Shown here one piece after another: positions 37,001-46,439 of a stretch of 64,000 bases of DNA. A model generated the notes under the pieces. It worked only from the letters and a program-made list of their open reading frames with translations. It was not told where the DNA came from and ran no database searches. This DNA comes from Rhipicephalus microplus. Lineage: Eukaryota; Arthropoda; Arachnida; Ixodida; Ixodidae. The position numbers were made by a program, and so were the translations under genes. The stretch covers positions 74,358,417 to 74,422,416 of the forward strand of contig NC_134702.1 in assembly GCF_043290135.1 (NCBI RefSeq). The letters run 5' to 3'. Position 1 is the first letter of the stretch. The number at the start of each line of letters is the position of its first letter.

Positions 37001-40000
37001 TTTGGCCTTGACATCCAGCATTGGGCCATCCACCGGAATGTTCTTCACGCGCCCTTCTAAAAACCAGGCGTAGAGTGCCTTTTCTACATTCTCGTGAGCA
37101 GAAGCGCGCACATGACAGGCCCCCGACGTTTCCTGCTCCGCCACCTTTGCCTTGATGTCTGCCTCGTTTTTCAACAAGGTACTCAAGTACTGTGCGGTAT
37201 CCCAAAGTCGTCCACGATGGTCGAACATTTCTTGCCCGCCTCAACACGTACGCTGAACAGCCTTCAACTTCGTCGCAATGTCAAGAGTCTTGCGCTTTTT
37301 GAGGCTGGCCGTAGCTACACGAGAAGTCGACAATTCAAGGAGTCCGCAGCAGCTTTCCACACCACGCATGCAAAAGAGAAACGCTGCACATGCGGTGGTA
37401 CTAGGTGACGCGACAGCTCGAGAGCAACAAAGCGCTCACGAGGCGAAGGCTACCTGCGAGGGCAACAGCAAAAGGCGTGAGCTGTGGTCGGCTGATCAAA
37501 CCTTGCAAAACATCAACAAAAAATAAAAGAAAAGAGGAAAGGAGGAGGACGACTGCTCCTTCATTGCTGCTCTCCGAGCCGACGCGTAAGCAGAGAAAGC
37601 ATGAGAGAGAGAAGGAGAAACGAAAAAAGAAAAAGCCGTTCCACAAGTTGGAGATTGCGCAGCCCGAGCCCTCTCACCGTTACCTTTTTTTCGAGGGTCT
37701 CAGGTTTTGGCGGAGGCGGGGTGCTACGGGGCAGTCGCTTGGCGCTGCTGCAAGTTCCAAAAGCACGCCTTCGAACTCGCGCACGGAGCCACGCTGTCAG
37801 GAAGATCGCGGGGGGGGGGGGGGGGGGCGTTGGGGCAAGTGCCTATGCTCACCTTCCAGCTCGCGTGGCGTTTGATATATTTGAAGGCAGGTAAAAATGC
37901 CGTTCGATATAAACGTGTGACTTTCTATATATTTACAAAGGAATTTCAAGGGGATAACTTGCGAGTTCGATATACCCGAAAATTCGATACATGTGGGTTC
38001 GATATAACCATGTTCGACTGTACAACCAAGAAAGAACCCTGCCTGTTTTCTGCTAATTGTTTTTTGCTTTGTTCTGGAGCAAGAAACCACGTGCATCAGT
38101 TTGTTCTACTGAATTGTGCTTGCTTAGGGCACTTCGCATATCATTTTGTATGAAGTAATATGCTTAGCTGCAATGAATGTAGAGAATGTTGCCATAAGGC
38201 ATTAGCACCTGAATAAGGTAAGCTCTCTGCTGACGTTTTGCACAACAGTTTCCCAAAGTAAGCGATAAATGGCTGAATGTCGCTGGAGTAGCAACAGTGA
38301 AAATTTATTTTAGGGCGGCGATCACGATGGCTGGTCTGCATGTTATCTTGGCAAGCATCAGTTCGCTTTCAATGCCAAGAGACTACAGTCGACTCCTATT
38401 AGACGAAACTCTCCTAAATGAAATTGCTACTTAAATGGAACAACTGCCCGCAATACGTTTGGTTTCGTACTTGAATATTTGTTCCTGTTTATCTCTCAAA
38501 TAATGAAACTCCTCTTAAAAGAAACACATTTTCCTAGTCCTTTCAGGTTTCATTTAAAGGGAGTCAACTGTATGTCTAAAGAGGAATTCTCCCTGGAGTG
38601 GCCATATTTGCGCACACCAGCGTTTTGTAGGAGTTCCACAACATCGGATCCAAAATAGTTGATTGTTAGGTTTACTTTGTATGACAGTACGATTTTTTAC
38701 TATCACATTTATCGCATTGCATTCAATTCAACCTGCTGTCATGTTGAAAAAGCTAATTGGCTAATCGCGAAAGCTACTGTCCCGCTAACTCATGGCGTGG
38801 CGCAAAACCTCCAAAGATCTGCCATTGTCGCCGTGGTCCCAGAGAGCTTTCATGAGCATCTGACATCTTCTTGGTAGTTGTCCGTGTGCTCGAGGTGCGC
38901 GTGGCGCGTTGCAGAACTCCTAGGCTAGAACGTCGTTTGGAATAAACCTGTGTCCATGTGACTCAGCCTCCTGCCTTGTCGCTCGGCCCTGTGGACTTCA
39001 ACGTGGTGTCAGAACAACAGGTGCTACTGGTGGACGTCGGCTTCTAGTCATCATCTTTGTGAAGGACGCCACAAGCAAAAAAGCACCAGTCATGGCGTCA
39101 TTCGTATTCAGCCGCAGGACGCCTTCAACTTGTTGTCGCGGAACGAGTGGCCGAAGTGAAAACAGTGTTTTGAATGTTTGAATGTTTCTGAACCTCTTCA
39201 GGCTTGGGGTGTGTGAAGCCTGAGCAACATCAAGTACATGCCCTACTCTACATCATGAGTGAGCAAGCCGAGGAAATCTACATCATCTTTGCATTATCTG
39301 AAGAGAACCCTAAAAAATTTGACGCCATCGTGGAGTAGTTCGACAAGTACTTCATTCCGCGATGCAACGTAATCTTCGAACGAGCCAGATTCAACACCAG
39401 ACTGCAACAAGATTTGGTCGAAGATTTGGTCACTGCGTTTTACACACTTTCGGAAGATTGCAAGTTTGGTGCTTTTCAAGAGGAGTTCGTGCGCGACCGC
39501 CTCATGGTTGGTATAAAAGACAAGCAGCTATTTGCCAGGTTACAGCTTGACGCAGAGCTCACACTACAAAGGCTCTCGATTCTGTTCGCCAGATCAAGAG
39601 TGCCCGTCAGCAACAAGCGGAGCTTCACTATTGTACGAGAAGATAAAGTTGGAAGTTCAAAGGATGCAGAAACTCGGTGTCATATCACCTTTTGTTGAGT
39701 CGACCGAGTGGTGTGCGCCAATAGTAGTTGTCCCAAAGCCCTCCGGAGACTTGAGAATGTACGTCGACTTCACGGAGCTAAGGTGCTCTCCAAACTTGAT
39801 GCCAACTCCGGATTTTGGCAAATTTTACTGTGTGAAGAATCAAGGAAACTCGCCTCCTTCACCTCACCTTTGGGCACTTCTACTTCAACCGACTACCATT
39901 TGGCATTGCATCAGCTCCTGAACACTTCCAGAAGCAAATGGCGTACATTTCACAAGGGATCAGTCGAGTTGTCTGTCACATGTACGACATCCTCATCTGG

Positions 40001-43000
40001 GGTTCCAACAGCCATGAGGACAATGCGACACTCTGAAACCTGCTGCAGGCACTTGCAAGGGCTGGAGTGACACTGAACGACAGCAAGTGCATGTTTGTTG
40101 TTCAACGCCTTACATTCCTTGGACACTGGCTCGATGAAGATGGAGTAAGGCCCAACAAAAAGAGGTTTGAAGCCATACTGCAAATGGAGAGTCCCAAAAA
40201 CAGGACCAAGCTGCAGAGAGTTCTCGGATTGGCAACATGCCTTGCGAGACTCGTTCCCAATCTCTGATATTCTGCAGCCACTTGCACTCCTGTTGTCACA
40301 AAGGCAAGAATTCGCTTGGACTGTTCCACAAAAGCAGGCATTCAACTGGTGGAAGTCGGTGCTCTCATCTCGTCCTGTACATGGAGTCTACGACCCATCA
40401 AAAGAAACAGCCGACACCGCCGATGCATCATCCTTCGTACTGGGATCATTAATCCGGCAGAAGCAAACGAATGGCAAGTTTTCTGTCATCGCTTATGCCT
40501 CGAGGTTGCTCTCGGAAACCGAGATGCGCTACGCTCAGATTGAAGAAGAGGCTCTTGCTTTAGTCTGGGAATGTGATTAATTCAGCGATTACCTTGTTGC
40601 CAAGCTGTTTAAGCTAGGGACAGATCACAAGCCGTTCGTTCCAATCTTCACTTCGAAGTGTCTTGATGATTTGTTGCCTAGATTACAGCGGCTAAAGATG
40701 AGAAAGATGCGATATCGATATGAGTTCGCATACATTCCAGGCAAAGAACTTCTAGCCACAGATGCACTTTCGAGAGCACCTCTGCGAAAGGCGGGAGACA
40801 ACGAGCTCGAAGAAAGCGTTAAAGCTTTCCTGTGCTCTATGACAACCTCTATTCCGATAAAGCAACATTGCTTTCAATGGTTAAAAGCATCCCAACAAGC
40901 AGACCCTATCTGCACACTTCTTCTGCTGTGCGAGAAAGATAGGCCCTCCATGAGAGACTTGAGACTTAACCTAAAACCCTTCTATGTCCACCAACACCAG
41001 CTCACTGTAGAGAATGATTTACTCCTCTACGCATCGCGAGTTGTCATCCCCGACTCATATCGAAAAGAAATCCTACGACTCTTGCACGAAGGACACTCTG
41101 GCATAACAAAGACATTTGTTCGAGCACGAGACTGTGTTTGGTGGCCTACCATAAGATCTGACGTCTCGTACCTGGTGAAGCGATGTCAGCAATGCATCGA
41201 AACAAGAGTCAACAGGACAATGCCGCTAATAAGCTCCGAATTCCCTGAGAAGCCTTGACAACGCATTGTGATGGATTTCTTTCACTTCAAGAACCAATGG
41301 TGGTTGATAGCTACAGACTATTATTCAAGATACCCTGAACTAGTTCGACTTGAGAAGCTCACTTCTGCAGCCGTAGTCAACCACTGCAAGTCAATTTTGG
41401 CACGCCACGGAATTCCCGAGGAAGTAGTTTCCGACAATGGCCCGCAGTTTTTGTCGACTGAGTTTTAACTCTTCGCCCAAGACTATGGTTTCAAGCACAT
41501 TACATCTAGCCCTCACTATCCTCAGAGTAATGGACTTGCAGAGGCTGCAGTTAAAACCATCAAGACATTCATGACTAAGACTAAGGACCCTTACCTGACA
41601 CTTCAAGCTTACAGGTCGACTCCTTTGAAGAATGGATATAGCCCTGCCGAACTGCTCATGGGTCGTTGGCTGAGATCCAGGCTTTTTGTTCCACCAAGCT
41701 GACACCCCAATTGCTAGATCAAGGCAGCCTTCGGAATTTTGAGGAAAAATACAGAAAACGTCAAAGGACCGATTTCGACAGACGCCACAGAGTCCGCAAC
41801 TTGCCGGAACTTCTTTATGGAGATTCCAAGCGGTGACAGATCTCAAAAGCAAAGGGACAGTACAAGCCCCAGCCGATGAGCCTCGATCTTATAGGGTCAA
41901 CACCGACACTGGTGCTATACGTAAAAACTGGAGGCAGCTACTAGTTCTATATTCCCGAAGTCACAACAACACAGATAGCGTCAGTACCAGTGATTGTGCT
42001 ATAGACACTCGCTCGCGTTGCTAGGACGCTTTCCACAGGCATACCAGAAGTGGCAGGTCCGTTAAGCCTCCTACTGCAACGACCTTCACTCGATTGCATT
42101 GGGAGAGGTTGTAGATGCCGCCATCTAGAAAAAGCCAGGTGAAGCTGGTGACAGCATGTGCTCAAGATGCGCGTGGCGCATTGCAGGGCTCCTTGGCTAG
42201 AACGCCGTTTGGAATAAACCTGTGTCCACATAACTCAGCTTCCTGCCTTGTCTCTCGTCCCTGATGACTTTAATAGTCTGCATTGAAAAAAATATTCAGA
42301 AGAACAAAAGCAAAGCTGAATGTCACTGGGGGCCACTCCATGCACGAGCAGTGACACTATGCACCCATGCACAGCATCGAAAATGAAGAGCAAATGACGC
42401 AGATGCCGCAGAAAGCTATTCAATAAGACAGTCTCCATATGCAGCGCATCCCCACATATGTGATGCTAACTAAAAGCTCAACAACGCAAAGTAGTATCGC
42501 CTCTGTGTCTCCAAAGTTCAGTTCAGGAATTGTGCACCAATCGAAAAGTTGCACTGCCGATGCAAAAGAAGTTTTTTTGTTTTGTTTTTGGTTTGGAAGG
42601 GGGGGGGGGGCACTTCCGCAAATTCACCCGCAGGGTTAAGAACGACGGGAACCCCGGCTCAAGAGATGCTGGCCCGCCTGCCTGCTTCGCGCACACCCAT
42701 ATGTAATAGAGCGCTTGCTCTCGCGTGGGAGTTACCGGGGCCACGAGCGAGCTGTGCGCGCCGCCACTGCTTCACATTTTGTCGGCTGTGGGGCGACTGC
42801 GGACAATGCATGCTCATGCCAAAATGATGAAATCCGGGGCAAATTTTCTGGATTGTCTGTGTAAAAAATTCTTTATATCAAGGATGTCTCCCTCCATTGC
42901 CTTGTTACATAGAAGTCACAAATACACATGGAGTAATGGCAGGAAGAGAAAAACTTTGAAATATGGAGGCTTTCGTTGTATAAAGGTTCGTAACAGGCAG

Positions 43001-43160
43001 GTTTAACTCTATTTGTCATACTGGCTTTCTACAGTTCTACATCAGGAACAACTCCCAAAAGCGGAGCCACATGGAACTCGCCCTGCAGACCTATCTGGAG
43101 ATTCGCAGTAGCCGAGAAGAAGCGGAGAAGAACCTGGCCTCTGCAAGGGGGCACTCATGA
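21947..43160 (+). CDS. MRPS22: mitochondrial small ribosomal subunit protein mS22, 8 exons
   Basis: Exons are 21947-22070, 22199-22380, 23236-23400, 25438-25581, 27196-27279, 31433-31578, 36249-36351 and 43035-43160. They total 1074 nt, 357 residues, and all splice phases agree with GT-AG ends. The first 41 residues are Arg/Lys/Ser/Trp-rich without acidic residues, a mitochondrial presequence. The body matches animal MRPS22 in order: NTPRYKFLT, MPPVLRERKP, FTDISYGYKNR, REPEGVLRTANWEERERM, FEPDDAEYIRV, STRHFGPMAFYL, LLRLFYHIHP and a C-terminal LALQTYLEIR-like helix. Human MRPS22 is about 360 residues. The protein is a metazoan-type mitoribosome subunit with no known catalytic role. Long introns 3-7 carry most of the transposons. 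Confidence 0.95.
22199..22380 (+). CDS. MRPS22: MRPS22 exon 2
   Basis: TTTTGCAG precedes it and GTATGT follows. Encodes residues about 42-102, including DVDKIFAPVPVPLNTPRYKF. Confidence 0.93.
22381..25437 (+). other. MRPS22 introns 2 and 3
   Basis: Apart from exon 3 there is no gene. 24300-24430 holds an AT-rich repeat with GAATTGAAT and TTCGAAATGTCGAA-type units. No complete transposon is delimited. Confidence 0.5.
23236..23400 (+). CDS. MRPS22: MRPS22 exon 3
   Basis: CTCTTGCAG acceptor and GTATGT donor. 55 codons in phase 0, with MPPVLRERKP and the conserved FTDISYGYKNR. Confidence 0.95.
25438..25581 (+). CDS. MRPS22: MRPS22 exon 4
   Basis: TATTTTCAG acceptor and GTGACT donor. 48 codons starting ERLIVVREPEG, the strongest match to the family. 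Confidence 0.95.
26057..26173. repeat. 117-bp near-perfect palindrome (foldback repeat)
   Basis: The left arm, containing TGGCCCGAGCAGACCGACAC and AAGAGGAC, is mirrored by GTCCTCTTGTATCGGTCTGC and TTGGGCCA. The outer ends TATAGCACATTA and TGATGCGCTATA also pair. It lies in MRPS22 intron 4. No coding capacity, probably a MITE-like foldback element. Confidence 0.8.
26240..26256. repeat. poly(C) tract
   Basis: Uninterrupted run of 17 C in MRPS22 intron 4. Confidence 0.85.
26635..26772 (+). mobile_element. 5'-truncated Ruka-type SINE with target duplication
   Basis: Carries the SINE body and tail (GTAGGCCCATGTGCTCAG to GGGACGTTAAACCCCACA, ending in ATCAATCA) but lacks the tRNA-like head. TCATTTTTGCTCTT flanks it at 26621-26634 and 26773-26786. 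The perfect 14-bp repeat implies recent insertion into MRPS22 intron 4. Confidence 0.9.
27196..27279 (+). CDS. MRPS22: MRPS22 exon 5
   Basis: CACGCAG acceptor after a T-rich tract, GTGAGC donor. 28 codons ending in CIQFEPDDAEYIR. Confidence 0.93.
27584..27769 (-). mobile_element. MITE, copy 1 (reverse of the copy at 38386)
   Basis: About 186 bp, matching the 38386-38570 element in reverse orientation. Shared blocks include AGGAAAATG and GGTTTCATTTAA, and it ends GATAGGAGTTTACTG. No coding capacity; pogo-type ends. In MRPS22 intron 5. Confidence 0.75.
27930..28453 (+). pseudogene. I-like LINE fragment: end of RT and first half of RNase H
   Basis: Plus-strand frames with shifts between them give the RT-RNase H linker (CNVHSEYNVGRRRARARALL), the same arrangement as the big LINE's NVHPQHNKGRRLARARA. 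The RNase H motifs FFDAAWHPNGK and the AEAAGQVVIALAL helix follow. The frame is broken at several points. It is a 5'-truncated copy in MRPS22 intron 5; the upstream edge is uncertain. The long minus-strand ORF here is antisense to it. Confidence 0.75.
28454..29238. mobile_element. Tigger-like TIR element interrupting the LINE fragment
   Basis: Starts CAGTATACTCTCATTAATTT after TA and ends in a diverged inverted counterpart (GTTAATTTGAAAACTCGCTT and TTAATTAAAAAATTTCTC). LINE codons stop just before it and resume just after it. No transposase is recognisable. The right edge is approximate. Confidence 0.55.
29239..29812 (+). pseudogene. I-like LINE fragment: end of RNase H and 3' end
   Basis: Continues the fragment with TIIWFPTHMGQIEG, SAHRAAREVLDH and a Cys-rich end (CAPCSDFASLDYMLWRC). 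These parallel WFPAHMG and CPDC...HMLWQC in the LINE at 2.7-14.3 kb. It ends at CTGAATAAAGTTTTTTCAT, a typical LINE 3' end with AATAAA. Confidence 0.75.
29813..31432 (+). other. rest of MRPS22 intron 5
   Basis: No gene. 30600-30715 is an AT-rich repeat with TGAATATTGAATAG-type units ending near TTTGCACAGGCC; the same signature recurs at 49.0-49.7 kb. Confidence 0.45.
31433..31578 (+). CDS. MRPS22: MRPS22 exon 6
   Basis: CAATGCAG acceptor and GTGAGT donor. 48 codons plus two bases (AT), which join G of exon 7 to make Met. Contains STRHFGPMAFYLAVVGK. Confidence 0.94.
33148..34256 (-). mobile_element. Tigger/pogo-type transposon, internally deleted, nested in the hAT-like element
   Basis: Terminal inverted repeats are CCGTATTTCCTCGATTCTAC at the left and CCGTAATTACTCGAATCTAA read inward from the right, with TA on both sides (33146-33147, 34257-34258). 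Minus-strand transposase pieces are a CENP-B-type helix-turn-helix region (33597-33977: RLFGVPETCVRDWRKQK, WLTNFMKRKGFSLRR) and part of a DDE domain (33164-33574: NADQTPLYFDMP, VTAMLCYSSDGHKLPPYLIF). The two are out of frame and the end is missing, so it is not functional. Confidence 0.85.
34747..34763. repeat. poly(A) run
   Basis: 17 A in the right part of the hAT-like element. Confidence 0.85.
35053..36248 (+). other. end of MRPS22 intron 6
   Basis: No gene or delimited repeat recognised; scattered A/T runs only. Confidence 0.45.
36249..36351 (+). CDS. MRPS22: MRPS22 exon 7
   Basis: AATTCCAG acceptor and GTAAGT donor. Encodes IDDTGHLLRLFYHIHPPADG and the acidic linker after it. Confidence 0.94.
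36431..38020 (-). mobile_element. Tigger/pogo-type transposon remnant, 1.59 kb
   Basis: Inverted ends are CAGTTGAACATGGATATATC at the left and CAGTCGAACATGGTTATATC read inward from the right, with TA on both sides. On the minus strand 36794-37228 encodes the CENP-B/pogo DNA-binding part (SAHENVEKALYAWFLEGRVK, PVDGPMLDVKAKCFA). The DDE domain is missing. A G-run lies at 37810-37827. In MRPS22 intron 7. Confidence 0.85.
38386..38570 (+). mobile_element. MITE, copy 2, 185 bp
   Basis: Begins CAGTCGACTCCTATTAGACG and its right end, read inward, is CAGTTGACTCCCTTTAAATG. TA flanks both sides. No ORF. Pogo-type ends suggest a non-autonomous Tigger relative. Confidence 0.85.
38885..39003 (+). repeat. 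left LTR of the gypsy element (R/U5 part)
   Basis: About 119 bp matching 42157-42273, including the AATAAA polyadenylation signal in TTTGGAATAAACCTGTGTCC. Confidence 0.8.
39004..39021 (+). other. primer binding site of the gypsy element
   Basis: TGGTGTCAGAACAACAGG directly follows the left LTR and starts with the TGG complementary to a tRNA CCA end. Confidence 0.65.
39255..41700 (+). pseudogene. gag-pol remnant of the gypsy element
   Basis: A gag stretch from 39255 has an in-frame stop after about 27 codons. RT begins near 39640 (LGVISPFVESTEWCAPIVVV, KPSGDLRMYVDF). Its catalytic loop reads CHMYDILIWG, so one of the paired Asp is lost. RNase H follows (TADASSFVLGSLIRQ, EMRYAQIEEEALALVWECD). 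Integrase has the HHCC finger (LLHEGHSGITK, CQQCIETR) and the DDE residues (IATDYYSRYPEL, VVSDNGPQF, YPQSNGLAEAA), with a stop at about 41466. Several frameshifts separate these pieces. Confidence 0.85.
42157..42273 (+). repeat. right LTR of the gypsy element (R/U5 part)
   Basis: Matches the left copy with several base differences, e.g. ATGCGCGTGGCGCATTGC for GTGCGCGTGGCGCGTTGC, so the insertion is not recent. Confidence 0.8.
42599..42610. repeat. poly(G) tract
   Basis: Twelve G followed by C in the last MRPS22 intron. Confidence 0.8.
43035..43160 (+). CDS. MRPS22: MRPS22 exon 8 (stop)
   Basis: TTCTACAG acceptor. 41 codons, helical and charged (ELALQTYLEIRSSREEAE), ending at the TGA at 43158-43160. 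Confidence 0.94.
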   Translation, partial: FYIRNNSQKRSHMELALQTYLEIRSSREEAEKNLASARGHS

Positions 43161-43172
43161 TTAGCCACGCAG

Positions 43173-43178
43173 AATAAA
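43173..43178 (+). terminator. MRPS22 polyadenylation signal AATAAA
   Basis: A canonical hexamer 13 bp past the stop codon. The 3' UTR would then be very short. It is the first AATAAA after the stop. Confidence 0.65.
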
Positions 43179-45984
43179 CGTAACTACAGTAGTACTAGTA
43201 AACTCTTTCGTGCGAGGCTCTTTCTCTGGATTTTATGTTTGAACAGTCTGATGATTGTTTCACACTTCACCATCCCACTGTCATCTATACTGCTGGAGTG
43301 TTATAGTATACATATGCAAGCAGACATCTAGGTATGTGCCATGTGGTGCTTCACTCAAATTTTAAATGCTTATAGCATATCTTTAGCTGCTTACCAGCTC
43401 CTATATGGACTGACTAACTGACCAATTGAAGGGAGAATCCACCACGAGCGATATCACACACCAGCGAAAACAAACATGAGCGACATGCACGGATGGACGG
43501 ACAAAGGGGTAGACAGACGGACGGCACAGGTGGTTTTTTTCACAGCAGGTGTTGTGATTGTGGACGCCGGTACATCACCGGACAAGGCTAGCCCCTAAGA
43601 AGTTTCACCCCTAAAGGTGTGAAGAAGCCTGCACCCCTAAAGGTGTGCAGGCTGCTTGAAGGCATGTGGTGCAATAATTATTTAACACATGGCATTTACC
43701 GAGTCCATGTGCCTTGTGTGTATGAGACGCTCATGGAGACGCAGTTTGGTTTGTGCATTTATTTTGAGCTCAGTTGCTTGCACCTGTGATGATTTTGCTG
43801 CATCAGCAAACAATATTTTGTGTTGGCAAATCGAAGAAACTGTTTAAAAAGTGCAGTATAATTGGATATTGACATGCTTTGACTACTAACAGAAATGACA
43901 CTGGGAGCACCCGTGCCAGCACTTCAGTTAGTTATACTGTATTGTCCTCATGCTGTGTCGCTGCGAGGATAAAATGTTGCCTGCAATGACAATGACTATG
44001 CTTAGATTGATATGGAGCTTGTACGAACCAGGAATATGAGTACCTGTGTCTGCACAGGATGCTATGCCAACATCGCATGGCCCGAGCAAACATCTCAAGG
44101 CCATTCGGCATATGACCGAGTGCAATATTTTTATGTCGCTGAGTCAGATTGATCACTATCAGCTCTTATTTGGCTGAGAGACATAAGATGTGACAGAACA
44201 GACCAAAGAACCAAAAAAAAAACAAGAGGCGAAAAGGCAATTTGTATCATGACTATATGGCAGGTTGCTGTTTATCAATTTTTTCAGTATGTCTTGTTTT
44301 TTGAACAAAACATGAAATAAACTTGTTTCACTTCTTTAGCTTTCAGTATCTTGACACCGGTTTTTTATTACATTTGCCCTATTATCTAAACAATTTGATA
44401 AAAGAGAGGGCCGATTTTTCACCAGAATAAAGGTGACATCAATACTAAGCTATGAAACTAGAATGGTTTATGCATGTGGAATAATTATCATTTTATTTTG
44501 GCAGTCTTGTTTAAAAAGTTACAAAGATTACTTGGTTTAAAAAAAAATTGCAAAAAATCCACACCTGAAATACATTCGTAATTGTAGCTCCATTACAAAA
44601 ATAGCTACTGGCAAATAAACTGAAGTCTCAAAGGAGCCTTAAGGTGGCATGGGTGCTTTCCTCAACAGGCAAAAAAGAGAACAGCTTTACTAATGTCCCA
44701 TTGGCAAGCCCACACATCCAGATGCATTTTCTTGAACGTTGATCAGACTTTCAGGCATGCTCGCACATTGAGACGGTGGGCGTGTTTTCTCGGAGCTGAA
44801 AGAGTACTGTTCAGGTGCCAGTCAGTCACCATTTTATCGAACATTGGTGCCAGTAAATATCCTTCATTGATGACAATCTTACGGGCATTGGGTGTAACAA
44901 TTGTCGTTAACTTTCTACAGCAGATTTTTTTGGGGAACAATGCATGCATGTGATATTGCTGACAAGGTGGCCATTAACAAAGTTTCCATTGCTGCTATTA
45001 GTGTTATCTCCAGATCCCCGACTCGTGTTTTGAGGGTGTGCCTGTTAATCTGTCAATTCGGGAATTGGTAAGAAAAAAAACAAAGAAACAATGGATGTGA
45101 GCATGGGGTGGGTATAGCAAGCAACTTTTCTCCTTTGAGCGTGAGCACCAGCAAGCTTAGAACCACGAAGACTGATAAGCAGCACATTTTCGATGCGAAG
45201 CAGCTCCTTGGCTAACCTGTGAAACGCTGTCCCTCTGTACACCTCAACTGTGCATGCTCGCGTTTCGTGTCGGCCCAGGAAGACACCCGCAAAACTGTCG
45301 CTCTTCTCCCTCTTTCTCGCCTCGCAAGGCTGACGCAGGGAGCGTCTGTTAGGAACGAACTGACTGCTCGCGCTGCACAACCATTCACTCGCCATTCTGT
45401 ATATGTAGACACTGGATCGCTGGTTCGGAATTCAGTCAAGGGCATTTTTACTTGGCTTTAGCTTGATGAGCGTCAACGTCGCCGCCAGTGTAAGTGTTAC
45501 CGCCTATGTGCAGATGCTTCGAGTCTACACATGGTTCCCTTTAGCGGGAGATGGTTCAACTTTTTAGGTTAGATCATAGTGGGTTTGTTTACCCTTGTTG
45601 CTGAGAGAGAAACTTCACCTCTCCATTAAAATAATTCTCTCTCTCTCTCTTGTCGCTGATTGTGTACATTTCACGAATGGACAAAGTTGTATAGTATATC
45701 ATATCTGATATATCCTCTGCGACCTACAGAAAACATCGTTCGCAGTCACCATGGCGCTATTTAAAGTAGATTTTTTATGTGCATCTTCTGTGGGCATACT
45801 TTAAAAATAGCACTGGTTCAGGTTTGATTGGTAGATTAACAGCTAGCTTAGGTAAGATATGCCTTTACTGCAACAGCAGTCACGCACACCTTGCAAGTTG
45901 TCTGGGAGGGCTTGTTGATTCTGCCAATGTCACCACGATGCAGAAATATTATGCGCCCTAATGGGGACCTGCAACACCACTGCA
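43179..45984. other. intergenic stretch between MRPS22 and ELP5, left part
   Basis: No gene recognised. Contains the twin hairpins at 43603-43652 and short simple repeats such as (TC)n near 45640. ORFs of up to 116 codons show no recognisable motif. Confidence 0.45.
43603..43652. repeat. two tandem hairpins sharing the loop CCCTAAAGG
   Basis: TTCACCCCTAAAGGTGTGAA is followed by a hairpin with 8-bp arms GCCTGCAC (43627-43634) and GTGCAGGC (43645-43652) around CCCTAAAGGT. Both are built on CACCCCTAAAGGTGTG but have different stems. No associated gene. Confidence 0.75.
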
Positions 45985-46047
45985 GTGGCTACATGGTTAG
46001 AGCCTCCACTTCTGTGCGAGATGCCTGGTTCGATTCCTAGTGCCAAC
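45985..46047 (+). mobile_element. tRNA-like SINE head
   Basis: GTGGCTACATGGTTAGAGCC resembles an A box and GGTTCGATTCC is a consensus B box, 30 bp apart. The cloverleaf and 3' CCA are not convincing, so this is a SINE head rather than a tRNA gene. Confidence 0.6.
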
Positions 46048-46320
46048 AAGGAACCCACCAGTTTTTTTTTATTTGGTAGATGAGTACGCCGACCTGGCAC
46101 TCGGTTGTTTCTGGGTACTCATCTCGAAAGGTAGCCCCATAAGGTTCTGCAAAGGGGCCTTGGCGTATTTTAACCTATCGCAGCCTTGGTGAAATAGTTG
46201 AGCATCCGCCGCTGCTGTGGGAGGCAGAGAATTCCTCCCGCCAGGTACCTACTGGTTAAATCGCTACAAGTGCACTTTCGGCATGGGACCACCAGACCTA
46301 AAATTAGTCATCTTTTATTT
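46048..46320 (+). mobile_element. possible SINE body and second tRNA-like unit
   Basis: After a T-run and GTAGATGAGTACGCCGACCT comes TGGTGAAATAGTTGAGCATC and ATTCCTCCCGCCAGGTACC. The last parts resemble the 45985 head in spacing and composition. A dimeric SINE is possible; evidence is weak. Confidence 0.35.
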
Positions 46321-46439
46321 TAATTTTTTTTTGGAATGAATTCACCTAATAAGCTTATTGCCTCACGAATACAACGCTGCAAAGATTTTTAGAATCTGTC
46401 CAGTACGAGCAGAGTTTGTTCCATGTTGCAATTGTATTC

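Larger units (their letters stand above)
38885..42273 (+). mobile_element. decayed Ty3/gypsy LTR retrotransposon in MRPS22 intron 7
   Basis: Shared terminal segments (38885-39003 and 42157-42273) contain CTAGAACG(T/C)CGTTTGGAATAAACC. They enclose gag, RT-RNase H and integrase remnants in that order. The protease and the end of gag are largely missing. A PBS-like TGGTGTCAGAACAACAGG follows the left LTR. The upstream limit of both LTRs (U3) is diverged and not delimited. Stops and frameshifts in every domain make it inactive. Confidence 0.85.

Noticed and set aside
37405..37875. 156-codon plus-strand ORF
   Set aside because: Opposite to the Tigger transposase remnant and made of Lys/Arg-rich and poly-Gly low-complexity sequence.
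45985..46047. Functional tRNA gene
   Set aside because: A and B boxes are present but the acceptor and anticodon arms do not pair convincingly; better explained as a SINE head. The same holds for 54981-55045.
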